Assembly (NCBI GenBank): GCA_964019165.1
Contig: OZ025284.1
Span: forward strand, 1,008,185 to 1,072,184
DNA: 64,000 bases
Source of the DNA: Mastigias papua
Lineage: Eukaryota > Cnidaria > Scyphozoa > Rhizostomeae > Mastigiidae
Reading direction: 5' to 3'
Made by a program: the position numbers and the translations under genes. The notes under the pieces were generated by a model, which did no database searches, was not told where the DNA came from, and saw only the letters and a program-made list of their open reading frames with translations. Each line of letters opens with the position of its first letter. The stretch's first letter is position 1. Below are positions 46,201-64,000 of the stretch, piece by piece.

Positions 46201-49200
46201 TCTGAAAGCTAGGATGTTGGTTCTGTTGTTAGTTTTCTCGCTTATTAATTGAGCTTGTCGTCCAGAAATCCCCTTCATATGCAACAGCTGGCCTTAACGA
46301 CAGAGAATCGTGTTGGATTCACATCACAGAATTACAAAATGCATTCTAGGAGTCAATTCGCTTGGAGTTTGCTCAAAGTTGTAACATAGCTGCAAACACC
46401 CGGGTTTCTCTGGTTGTGACCACGATGACAAACTGCTTATTCTAGCCTGTTTAAAGCTTATTGTCCACACGAGGTATCTTCCATTAGATTTTTCATTTTC
46501 GCCAAAATTGCGGCTTGAACTCCATAAATAGCTATCAATGACGTCATGAAGTCAGAACTTGGCGTCAGTCTGATTGTTTTATCACTCTTGAAGGATACTT
46601 TGCCGTTATTTCTCGTTCCTACAAAATTTTTAATCCCTTGGTAAATAGTTACTCAATCTGGGATTCTACTTGTGTTTCTAACCGACAGACAAGCAATGCA
46701 TATGAAAATTAAATCTATGTGCCCTCTGTAGATGATTCATTGTTTGCAAAATCGATTCTTTTTTATTCTTTCATTCAATAAGTCACTTGAAATAGATATG
46801 CTGTCGCAAAGACAACACCAAATACTGTTTTCTATTTCTGGGGAAGACGACACGAACATCTTGGTCACCCACACTATAAACACGTACGAATGAGTTAGGA
46901 AACAAAGCCTTTTTAAAGCTGTGATTCTTGCGTAGGGATCTGATAATTGATTCCCATATGATTTTGTTATAGCTTCCTTGTTATGTTAAGCTACGGCTCG
47001 AATTCATTGGAGCTCATCATCCGTCTTCAGATTTTGTCTAGTAACTGGTCTCATTTTTTATTAAGACTCTTGTAAGCTGTTTTATTACGAATTACGTAGG
47101 ATATTACAAAGGATTTATTGCAGTAAAAATATTCTATTTCATAGCAAGACTTTTCTAGCTATATTTCGTAAGGGTAAGGTTGGAATGGTTAATGTACAGA
47201 GCTACAATATTTCTGATAGTTGGAAATAGATTTGATTTTGGTACATGCTTTGGAAGATAATAAATTATAATAAGCCTGATAATAAGCCTGATAATAAATT
47301 CAAGAACAAGGGCCATGATGAGAGTCATAGTCAGTTTTTTATTTTCTTTTTCATCACATTCATAAATCATACCACGAAAAATGTAAATAGACTATGATTC
47401 TCGTCATGGCCCTTGTTCATTAGATTTGATTTTCTTTGCAGTTAAATTTTGCCTTTGCCTCTGAAATTTGGCCAATCCTCTGAATATTGTCCTTGCCTCT
47501 GAATTTTGACTTTGTGACTGGCAATTGATTCTAGGATGCAATTGATTTCCGAAGACGACAACTTTCATCTTATGAAACCAGACAAAATATTTTAAGCTGA
47601 AATTACCTGAAAAGAATCCTAAAGTAATATGTTGTCAGAGATAATGATTACGAAAAAATCCCCATAAAACTACATCTATATCTGCTCAAGGTTAGATCAT
47701 CGAGGTGAAGTGTGATAGCCAAGAATTTTTACGTTTTTCAGCGTCAGAAGAAGCAGAGAATTAGAAGTTATCAAATTTTTGGGTCAAGTAATGCCCTTTT
47801 TAGATCGTCTAGTGCCCTTGTCGACCCTGTTCATGTTTACTACATTTGAATTCGTTAGCAAAATCTCATAATTTCCCACTGCTTGTATTGAGCCCCTGGC
47901 GACCGATACTCAGTTCCGTCATCCAAGTTGTGCGATTTCTTGGATGCACCTGCCCTTTCCTTGTTTGTTTGTATATTGTTTTATGAAGAAATAAAAACAG
48001 ACGCTTTGCAATTACTGTTCAGTAACTCCGGTGACCAAAGGAATGGTAAACTCATAGTCGAGAATTTGAGTTACATGGAAGGGTAGAATTTTGCTTTTGT
48101 AGCGACTGAAGTAAAAGACGTTTATTGTTAGGATGTTGTTACAAGACTTTTGTATGTTAATTGAGAACACTGAAAAACAGGTTGCATGAATTTTGGAATA
48201 TAGTTTTGGAATTGTGACAAGATGAACTGGTAGGAGGAAGAGATAAGGTAATAGGGCTGAAAAGTATGAGCGGAGAATATATGGTTGAAGTTGCTAAAGA
48301 TACTGGTGATTGGATATTACCCTTTTAATGCTAACCATCTCTTTTGAAAGGGACACATTATAGGGCGATTCGAACCCTAGAAGATAAAGCAATCGACGGT
48401 TTTGCGGCAAGCAGAATGCATCTAACAGATGTGCATTATAATCAGGAATATTTTGGAAGAGTTTGACGGATTTATCACTTTCTGTATCATTCAGTAGTAT
48501 CGCATGTTATCCATCCTTTCCATTATTGCATTTCCATCCGTTGGAAAATGAACAGCCATCGAATCAATTCTTACATCTACAACGTGACAGTTTGCAGAGA
48601 GTTTTCAGAGCACTGGAAACAGACTGAAGTAAAATCGCAAAATTACTTGCTTGTGTACAATGTGCTGTTATTGTTCGCGATGGTATTTCTAAATATCTTC
48701 TTGCTTTACAGCCTAAAAAGGACAAGACAGATGTTCAAAAGATCACACTTCATCATTCTTTCATTATCTGTATCTGACTTGTCTCTTGGTTTGCTTGTCC
48801 AGCCACTTCATCTTTACAGAATCTACAAAGACTCCTGCCTCCTTAGCAAAATTAACTACGGCTTGGCCGTACTTTTCACAAACAATACTGTCCTTTCTGT
48901 TTATTTTCTAGCGGCCTTTAGATATCTTGGTATAAAAGGCAGCCTTAAAGGCTGGAAAGTTCCTCGGAAATGGATCCTGGCTGTGATTGGTTTAAGCTGG
49001 CTTTTGTCTTCTATCGTTGCCGTTCTTCATCTATTTGTCCTTACAAAGCTGGCCTACTTCAGCTTGATTACGGCAGCATACTTTATTGGCACGATATGTT
49101 TTGTTTATTTCTACTTCAGTGTACTCAACATGACTCGAAGTTCTCAGAAAGCTATTCAAACTGATGTACAAGGAATACCGAGAGGGAAGCAAAAGACGGT

Positions 49201-52200
49201 TAAGGTGGCTAAGACTGTAACTGCCTTATTTACGGCAATGCTCCTCTGTTATACGCCAATGGTCATAGTTGGGCTATATAGGGCAGCCATGAATCGGAAA
49301 AATATCACACGCGATCAAGAAATCGCCATGACGACTGTGTTTTATTGGAGTTTGTCGTTGGTTTATACGAATTCAGCCATCAACGCTTTAGTGGCTGTAC
49401 GCAGAAATGATAAAATATGGAAGCTGTTTAAAGAGTCGTTCATCTTCTGAAAGGTTCATATTTTGAATTCAAAGCAGACTTGACCTGAATTCATTCAAAG
49501 TTTTAAGTAGGGCTGCCACTCATTAAAAGATAGGATCTGTGATGAAGTAAATTAATATGTTGCAAGTTAATGTTTTTAAATCATTTAGGATATTGTTAGA
49601 TTAGAAAAAAATGAGTACTTCACGCAAAAAGCTTCACTGATTCAAAAACATTTGGATGAAGTTTGAAGTTTTTCCTAAAATCGTCGTTGAAATCAACTAC
49701 AACTCTGTTGTCTCGTATTTGATGTTTTAGATTCATGCATATGTTCACTAGAGCACAATGAATGAGAGGCTGTTGTCTGCTCATAAGTAACCTATTTCAT
49801 TGTATAATTCTTTTAATTCCTGTCCTTAAGGTGACGTCATCACATCATCTACAATCAATGGAATCGATTTATCGGAGGAAGCAGTTACCAAATCAGGTGA
49901 TCAGACCATATTAGGACGAAAATCATTCATTCATGACGTAACAGTAGATGGCAACATAGATGTGACTGGTACTGTTGATGGCGTCAACATATCACAATTA
50001 GTCAGCTCAGCGATGCGTAGAAGTGGAGAAAATATTGTCACGGCACACAAAATCTTCACGGGTAAGATTTCTGTTGGGAACATCTCTATACGTGGCAGTG
50101 TAAACGGAATCAACCTGACAAGACTGCGAAATGAAATCTGGACTGTCGATGGAAATCACGTTATAACAGCACCTATGACATTCGAAAATGTCGTTGTCAA
50201 GTCAAATTTGGTTGTAAATGGTACAATCAATGGGGCAAAATTACCAACTGATTTCATCCTATTAAATGATATGCTTAAAGTAGATAATGATTTGGTATTT
50301 AAAGATGATGTTGTTTTTCAATGCAACGTTAATTTTGGGGACAACAGCAGTTTGAATGGCGAGCATTTTCCAACATTTCTCAGAAGTGTCGTCTTGAATG
50401 GAACCAAACAGGAAATCCGAGGAAAGAAATGCTTTAAGCATGGGTTTTTTGTTAGAAATGATATAACTGCTAATGGAACCATCAATGGATGCAAAGTACC
50501 GGACGATTTTGTTACACTGGATACAGTGCAGAATATAACAGGAACCAAAACGTTCCTGAATGGTGTAGCAGTTAATGGAAGTTTGCATTCTGGCATCATC
50601 AACGTTTCTTCAACAGTAAACGGTGTGGATATTTCAAAATTGTCCGAGGGTGCGGTATACAGAGGAAGAAACCAAACCGTTACCGGAACTGTTGTTTTCA
50701 CAGGTAACATTTCAATCCTTGGTCCACTGAAAATTGCCGGACTGATAGATGGGGTGAACGTAACAGAACTTGAAGAAACAGCTGTGCTTCTGTCAAAACC
50801 GCAATTGATCAACGGTAAAAAGTTGTTTGTGAAGGATGTGGAATTCCACGCGGCGTTGAAAACACCTGGATTAATCAACAAAGTTAATTTGCAGAAGATT
50901 CAGGAAAATTCCCTTAAGAAGACTGGTGATCAATTTATCAGTGGGACAAAAATATTTGAAAATTCAATTTTCATTGGAGGAAATCTCGCCAATGGCACAA
51001 TTAACAAAGTGAACCTTCGAGCGTTAAAGAGATCCATTGTCACAAAAAATAGCATAGAGACAATCAACGGTGACATAACATTTCTACAAAATGTCTCATG
51101 TGCAAAGCTGAGTCTGAACGGAACAATTGATGGCATTTCATTGGATGATATACTACTAACTTTTGGAAACCAGATCGTTAGAGGTGAAAAAGTATTTAAT
51201 GGAAATATAACGGTGTCAAAAAATCTGACAGTTGAGAAGCTAATTAATGGAATAGATATTAATTTATTGGAGAAAGACATGATGAAGATAGTCGGAGATC
51301 AGAACTCAACTGCTAAGCTTATTTTCAAAAGCGGGTTCAATGTTGGTGGCAGTGTGCACATAGAAGGTCTTATTAATGGTGTCGATGTAGCAGAAATGAA
51401 CAGGAGTGCTGTCAGAATCGATGGCGCGGAAATGATCAATGGTGTGAAAACGTTTATTAGGAATATCACTGTTAATGGCAACGTGAAATTCGAAGAAACA
51501 TTGAACGATATAAATATCACGAATCTTCTTACCGATGTAATGTCAATATCAAAGGATCAGACAATCACTGGAAAGAAGACTTTTACATCTAAAGGCGGTA
51601 TCAGATTTATCTCAAGTCTAAAATCAAAAAACATTATTCTGAATGGCTTGATTAATGGTATAAACATAACTGATATTGACCGAACGGCTGTAACGCTTTC
51701 AGGTGATCAAGAACTCAATGGGGTATACATCTTCATGAATGATACAATTTTTGAAGGAAATGTTGAAATCAAAGGCCTACTTAATGGTATCAATATATCT
51801 TCAGATGTACTATTAACATACAGTGATCAATACGTGACTGGTGTTAAGAAGTTTGTGAACCTGGTTCTCAATGGAAGCATACATATTACTGGCAGAGTTG
51901 ACGGCGTAGATGTGTCAGAGTTTGCAAAGTCTCGAGTGACATTGAGCACTAATCAGACGATTTATGGGCGGAAGATATTCGCATCCGATGTGACAATGTT
52001 GGGAGATGTAGAGCTGCCAAACGGAGCTACTGTAAATAACATAGACTTATCTAAAGAGGTTTTGTGTATCGATGATAATCCACTGCGCATTAATGGGACG
52101 AAAACATTCACTGAACAGATGGTTATTGAAGGCGATTTGAATGTAACTGGATTAGTTCAGGGCCTGAACATAACTGAGCTCGGCCAAAAAATTGTGCGAA

Positions 52201-54979
52201 TTGATAATGTAAAAGTACTGACGGGCAAAAATACATTTACGAAAAATGTTACCGTTGTAGGAAATATTACATGTCTTGGGTACATTAATGGTGTTAAAAT
52301 ACAAGATCTCGTAAGTGAAACGGAGAAATTTAAGAAATCAACTGGACGTGTTTTGTCGTTTTTGAATCGAACAGTAAATCCAATTTGCAGAAAGCTGAAT
52401 GTATTACTGAATCTTAACGGTGAGTATCATGAACTAAATCCCATAATGTCATGCTTTCTGCAGTTATTTTACTGGTACAATTTTGATTCCATTTTTTATT
52501 CGCTAGTGCTTAATGCACTTCATTACTTTAAAAGCACCTTAAAGTATATGACAAGATAGCTGCTATGTTTTGCTAGACAATACAAAGGAACAAGAAGTGA
52601 TCGTTTTTCTATCGGTTTTCTCTTTGTTGTTCACTTAGCATGCATTAAACAAAACGTCAATTATGAGCTTAGTAAAGTTCTCTAATCTAGCCAGAGTTTA
52701 TCATCCTTCTGTTCTCCTTCTACCCATCACTATTTGTTTCATGTGCAGGTCTTGAAAAGAGGATAGACGGATTGGAACAAGAGCACGAACTAGCGTTACC
52801 ACAAGGAGGCCTTATAGATACAATCAGCATTGATGACGAAGTTTTCTTAGCCGTAGCTCGTCCTGTTTTCTCCGGTTGCGGCCAAGCTTATATTGTGCGC
52901 TGCAATGCTAAACTCAAGTGCAAAATACACCAGCAGATCACAACCCGGGCAGTTTTTGTACAATTCTTTAAGCAATCTGGCCAATCTTACCTTTTCGTTG
53001 GTCATTATGGTAACAGTTCCATTGGCTGCCCATCGTATCCAGAAATCTTAAAATTCGAGCCGATCACTGGTGCATTCTTATCTGAATATAATGTTACCGG
53101 TGCTTTGTATACAAGTCACCAGAGTCTATCATCAAGCGACATAGTTGTTCAGAATATTGCATCACTAATACCATCAGCCGTTCTTAATAGTCCTCCACAG
53201 TCTTCACCAATTGATGCCCTTGGGACACTAGTTAGTACCATACCAGCACTATCACGTGTTTTTGTTGTAAATGGTACCACGTATCTAGTGAGAGCGCATG
53301 CGTGGACCAATTTGTGTGGTATCGAAGTGTTTATTATAGATAGAAGATCTTTGGTCGCTATAAGACTACAGAGAATTGCAACGGGAGAAGTGTTAGGATT
53401 TGAAATCGGATACTTGGAAGGAAGGATGGTACTTGTCGTGGCAGAAAGGAGACCACCTGAGAATGAGAAAGTCAAGTTGTACTCTTTTATTGAGGAAAGG
53501 AGATCGTTCTTCTATTACAAGCGCATCCATGTTGGAGGTACGTGTTTTGATTATTTCAAATCATGATTCGTTTTTTTAATCAGTATCGACTCTTGGGTTG
53601 AACGATGGATTGATTCAATTAATAATGATTTAGGAATCACCATCTTTTCTTAATTTGATCGATGAATTGGCGTCTTCAGTGTTTGCCGAAAGTGTTGGAA
53701 CACTATGATTTACGCCATAGAAAAGTTACAGCATCCCTCCCCGGTTAAATAATGTGTCTGAAGCAAATATGAGTAGCCCTATGGGTAGAACTAATGCCTG
53801 TTTACAATGCTATGGGTTTTGCCCATCGACTCAACATTTTTTATAGGAGGAGCGGTTGACTGTTAAATTGCTTTTATGGAAAGCGATTGTAGTTTAAAAT
53901 TCATAAAAATGTGTTGGTGTTCCTAGTATTTTTGGCAGGCTTTGGACGTTAGACCCAGCCTTAGCCATAGTCTCAATCAGAACTCTGATCGTAAATTGTT
54001 TTTTTTTCTACCTCGTTCAGCTTTGGCGGTGAACTTTGCAACCATAATTGATACGCGCCACTTTATTTTTACAAATCCAAATACCGGCTTTGGCCTCTGC
54101 CCATGGAAAGGTGTTTTGTGTTTCGATGAGTGCATGGTAGTCCAGGATTATGGCATCAAACATGTCACTCAAGTATCGACTTCAGAAGGCGTCTTCATTG
54201 TCGGCATCACAAATACTCATGTTGTCATTTATAAACTCTTCATCAGAGGTATTTGCTGTTTGAAATTTTTACCAAAAATTTTAGTTCGTTCAGTACAGTT
54301 TTTATCATATGATGTCGAGTATAGCATTAACGTTTTAACGTTGTTTATCATCGAGCAGAACATTTACCAGGCGTTATGTCTTATCATTTGAAATCTGGTA
54401 GATTGATGCAATATCAAAATTCCAAGCCTCTATATACAATCTGCAAATTTTGTACAACTTTCAAAAATAGGGATATTTCCTTCAGTCGCCTGTCAGTATA
54501 ACTTACATCTTACTTTCCTTAACAAATCATAACGTATAGAATTAATCTGCCCTGTCAAATACAAAAGAGGCTTACGTGATTAAGTTTAAGCACTGCTTTT
54601 ATAGACAGTGGCTCATCATAGCATGGTTTTGTTGTGAATAATAGCAGTATAGCTCACCAGTCTGCTACAAATCAAATGGAACATGGGATAATTCTTTAAG
54701 ATAATATTTCACCTAAAAGCCTGGGATATCTCAGATTTTTAGAACTAAACATCTCTGCTCCCTCGCCTGGCAGAAAAGCAGAGCTGACTTTGGTTATAGG
54801 TACGTAAACCCACTCCAGTTCGACAAATCTCTCAGCAACATAATTTTGTTCATAGGTTCATTTTTGTCCTTAGATTTTTCCTATTAAAATTTGTCATTTA
54901 TTTGCTATTTAATTATTACTCTTCACTTTTCTCAGGTGTGGCACCAGAATTCAAAGGAAAACTGAACTGTTCCCCTTGA
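40285..54979 (+). CDS. Large secreted protein: EAR domain, about 25 NGV/ITG.K.F repeats, second propeller-like domain (about 2057 aa, 10 exons)
   Basis: Exons: 40285-40465, 41270-41903, 42780-43407, 43643-44123, 44579-45025, 45966-46118, 49831-52419, 52749-53537, 54021-54248, 54936-54979, totalling 2058 codons. The start (MDMIALYCLVSG) gives a modest signal peptide; an in-frame ATG nine codons upstream is an alternative. A furin-like RSRRS lies near residue 50. Residues about 61-481 carry epitempin/EAR-type blades (for example FLVVANSRSQAVIYAY, YLTVANF). After a short coiled segment, residues about 570-1660 are tandem repeats of 40-45 residues with the pattern GxINGVxIxxL, then QxIxGxKxF, then VxVxGNLxV. 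Residues about 1705-2043 form a second beta-rich region (VFLAVARP, YLFVGHYG). There are many N-glycosylation sequons. An extracellular adhesion or matrix role is inference. No precise orthologue is recognised. An intronless GPCR gene lies in its 3.7-kb intron. Confidence 0.85.
43534..43577. repeat. Perfect 16-bp inverted repeat in an intron
   Basis: GGTTTCCTTTTTCCCT at 43534-43549 is exactly complementary to 43562-43577 across a 12-base loop. It lies just upstream of the acceptor of the first repeat-encoding exon of the EAR-repeat gene. Confidence 0.9.
47304..47418. repeat. 29-bp inverted repeat (MITE-like hairpin)
   Basis: Arms at 47304-47332 and 47390-47418 (starting GAACAAGGGCCATGA) match at 27 of 29 positions, separated by 57 bases. 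A 12-base unit ATAATAAGCCTG is tandemly repeated just to the left. The hairpin lies in the large intron of the EAR-repeat gene, upstream of the nested receptor. Confidence 0.85.
48548..49450 (+). CDS. Orphan class A (rhodopsin-like) GPCR, 300 aa, intronless, nested in an intron
   Basis: A single-exon frame encodes seven hydrophobic helices. The N-terminus is short and has a glycosylation site (NVT at 12-14). TM1 spans about 33-55. TM2 contains LSVSDL with the conserved Asp77. Cys97 is at the expected TM3 entrance. TM3 ends in FRY (124-126) where DRY is usual. TM5 is about 168-195, TM6 has CYTP (234-237) in place of CWxP, and TM7 has NSAIN (275-279) in place of NPxxY. The C-tail is short. Changes at the acidic DRY residue and the NPxxY proline suggest altered activation or a lineage-specific receptor. 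The ligand is unknown. It lies on the same strand within the 3.7-kb intron between the sixth and seventh coding exons of the EAR-repeat gene, so it needs its own promoter or a readthrough transcript. Confidence 0.85.
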   Translation: MNSHRINSYIYNVTVCREFSEHWKQTEVKSQNYLLVYNVLLLFAMVFLNIFLLYSLKRTRQMFKRSHFIILSLSVSDLSLGLLVQPLHLYRIYKDSCLLSKINYGLAVLFTNNTVLSVYFLAAFRYLGIKGSLKGWKVPRKWILAVIGLSWLLSSIVAVLHLFVLTKLAYFSLITAAYFIGTICFVYFYFSVLNMTRSSQKAIQTDVQGIPRGKQKTVKVAKTVTALFTAMLLCYTPMVIVGLYRAAMNRKNITRDQEIAMTTVFYWSLSLVYTNSAINALVAVRRNDKIWKLFKESFIF

Positions 54980-56988
54980 ACAACAAATGAAATGAACTCT
55001 TCTATGCATTTAATGTCATTTACTTTTGTAAAGTTTGTTCAATGTTTTCATAATAACAGTAGTTTAATTCCAATTTAATTAATTTCAATAACGTAAAAAC
55101 ATTTTTAACAATAGCATTAATTCTCAATAAGAATCTGCAATCGCTGTTTAATATATTTTGAACATTTTAACATGTGGTGTCTTGCAATTTTGTGCCTTCT
55201 TTGTCCATGGAATCATTAATGAACTCTGGCAGGCCCCCTTTCGCAAAGTGTTATCAAGACCGTTATCCCAACACCTTAGTAACAGCTCTCGCCATCGACT
55301 TGTACTTAAAGAGCTTTCTCAAATTTCTCATGCATCTTGTTTGATATGGAGTAAATAAAGACTTATCCCTACAAAACAGCAAAGACTGGAAACTTACGCT
55401 GGGATCTTCAACAGCAATTTGAGAATTTTCAAGTTAACTTTGAGCTCAGTTATTGCGTATGCAGCCCAGAGGTAGATTAGGCCGTCAAACAAAGATGGAA
55501 TATCGTTCTATGTAGAGCGTGCTAATTGCAATAATATCTACCGCATCTACACACGCTTGATAATGATATTACGGTTCAAAATCGTCAATCTAACTTGCAG
55601 TATCATTTAAGTGATATAGCTAAAGCATTTCCATATTTCGCCATAAACTTATAACTACAAGGAAACGGTACCCAAATTCAGGCAGAATAACAACAGTCTG
55701 AGTTTGACAAAAGGACTAAATACTCTGAGAGTTAAACTATTTTCTCAAACAACAAGCAACTAACTTACCCCCTCCTTGTTTGAAACATTAGGCAAGAATT
55801 CCGCGAAATGGAGTAAAAACCTTGCTGACCTACATAAAAAATCTGCCGAGCAATTGAAGTGATGAACAGACGCACTCTCTCCATGTTGAAATACGTGGCA
55901 GATACTCAGTAAAATTACACAAGTTTCTGAAGCCCGAGGGACCACACTTACATCAAATGCACGAGTTGTCGCAAAATTCTGTTCGAAAATTATACTATAA
56001 AAGAAACTGTGAAGAACAAAGGAATGCTGCTAACCTGGGACAAAGGACACAATAGGACTAAACAACGTACAGGTAGAAATATCCCCATGGGTCTTGCGGG
56101 GTTTTTCCAAATGCTACACAGCTCCTATCAAACACACGGTGCTCATGGTCAAACGTTTGACTTCCCAACAGAGGCCTAAATCTTCTATTCTTGCAAAAGT
56201 AGCACCACAAAATTACTGCACAAAGTAGTTCTGTGCCAGTATAAATAGCATCTTGAACCACAGAGTTACTTGGACAGTACAGAGAATACAGCTGACCCAG
56301 ATAAACAGTCCTGTTAGTTAAACAGTTGCAATTCTACAGCTTTCAGGTTGCATCTAGGAACTATTTCCAAGTGATGCTTACAGAAACAATAAGAAAAGAG
56401 ATAACCAAGGGAAAGTACTTTCTAAATTAACTTCATGACAACTTTGACTAAGTCTACACAGTCAAGAATAGGAATAAAATAAGTTAAAAAAGAAAGATAA
56501 AGAGAGGAAACAGGGTGGGGCAGACAATAAATAGTACTGCAGAAACATACTCTGTCCCGTACATACATTATGAAAAACTACGGCCTAGGTGTATACAGAT
56601 CATGATAAAACAGAAAACGTAATATTGAATTTTTCGCTTCTCCATAATAAACATTTCAACACCGTGGAAATCCCCATCTTATACACAGAATATTAATGTT
56701 ATTTGGGAAAACAATTGACTACTAAAGGAACACGGCTTGCAAATTGAGACAAAGTGATCAAGGCAGTAAAAAAGCTTCTGAACAACCATAATCTTTCTAG
56801 CAAATCGAAAGGGGAAGGATCTGATTTTTGATCAAACGATTCGATCATCCCTAATATAGCTAGCTGAAGGTAGTACCTAAATTTTCTACACAATGTTATT
56901 TATAGGGACAATGGGTTCTAGAAAACCAAACCAATATGATTTTACAAGGTTTGTATCCGTAGGAGTTCCCCGTTGTCTTAAAACAGTC
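54980..56988. other. Interval between convergent EAR-repeat and DHX15 genes
   Basis: The interval contains the 3' UTR of the EAR-repeat gene on the left and presumably the DHX15 3' UTR on the right. Short open frames on both strands show no domain. No RNA gene or repeat was identified. Confidence 0.45.
55354..55359 (+). terminator. Possible poly(A) signal of the EAR-repeat gene
   Basis: AATAAA lies about 375 bases after the stop codon of the EAR-repeat protein, in the interval between two convergent genes. Confidence 0.4.

Positions 56989-64000
<7,012 letters not shown>

Larger units (their letters stand above)
43932..52320 (+). repeat. Coding tandem repeat array, 40-45 residues per unit
   Basis: Repeat units occupy the end of exon 4, all of exons 5 and 6, and almost all of exon 7 of the EAR-repeat gene. 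About twenty units sit in the single 2589-bp exon 7, with four in exon 5 and one or two in exon 6. Unit landmarks are NG(V/I)(N/D)(I/L)xxL near the start, Q.I.G.K.F in the middle, and a Val/Ile-rich end finishing at Gly. Alternating hydrophobics suggest a beta-solenoid, which is inference. DNA copies are well diverged, so the array is old and not a recent expansion. Confidence 0.85.

Noticed and set aside
50262..51520. Long minus-strand frames opposite the repeat exon
   Set aside because: They are shadows of the tandem-repeat coding sequence on the plus strand, which has the splice signals and repeat pattern.

Overview
The window is nuclear DNA from an intron-rich, AT-rich invertebrate animal. 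Evidence for this includes canonical GT-AG introns, metazoan-only gene families (FAM184, RNF103, rhodopsin-like GPCR, EAR/epitempin repeats), long (TA)n tracts and retroelement debris. The conservation pattern of vertebrate-like protein sequence plus a lineage-specific receptor and EAR protein would suit a cnidarian. That placement is inference, because nothing in the sequence names the species.

Layout, left to right: (1) the N-terminal 58 codons of an unidentified minus-strand gene leave the left edge; (2) a single-exon AT-hook-like nuclear protein (3.0-3.4 kb, +); (3) a complete 13-exon FAM184A-type coiled-coil gene (5.7-16.4 kb, -); (4) a 4-exon secreted PEBP-family gene with a Lys/Glu/Asp-rich tail (18.2-20.5 kb, +); (5) an intronless RNF103-type ER E3 ligase (21.5-23.4 kb, +); (6) a complete 24-exon cytosolic Xaa-Pro aminopeptidase gene, XPNPEP1 (24.9-37.7 kb, +), with all five metal ligands and one GC-AG intron; (7) a 10-exon gene for a secreted protein of about 2057 residues (40.3-55.0 kb, +), in which two EAR/beta-propeller-like regions flank roughly 25 copies of a 40-45-residue repeat, and whose largest repeat-region intron hosts a complete intronless GPCR gene on the same strand; (8) the C-terminal ten exons of the DHX15/PRP43 splicing helicase (57.0-64.0 kb, -), whose 5' part lies beyond the right edge.

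The genes do not form a pathway. They are a mixed set of housekeeping and cell-surface genes. The most unusual content is the EAR plus repeat protein with its symmetrical phase-1 exons and nested receptor. Next is a family of intronic repeats related to Penelope-like retroelements: one carries an intact-looking hammerhead ribozyme core, one a decayed version, and one a 43-bp inverted-repeat hairpin.

Exon coordinates were worked out by hand from reading frame, splice consensus and remembered family sequence. Total lengths of the complete multi-exon models are exact multiples of three, which supports them. No database search was possible.
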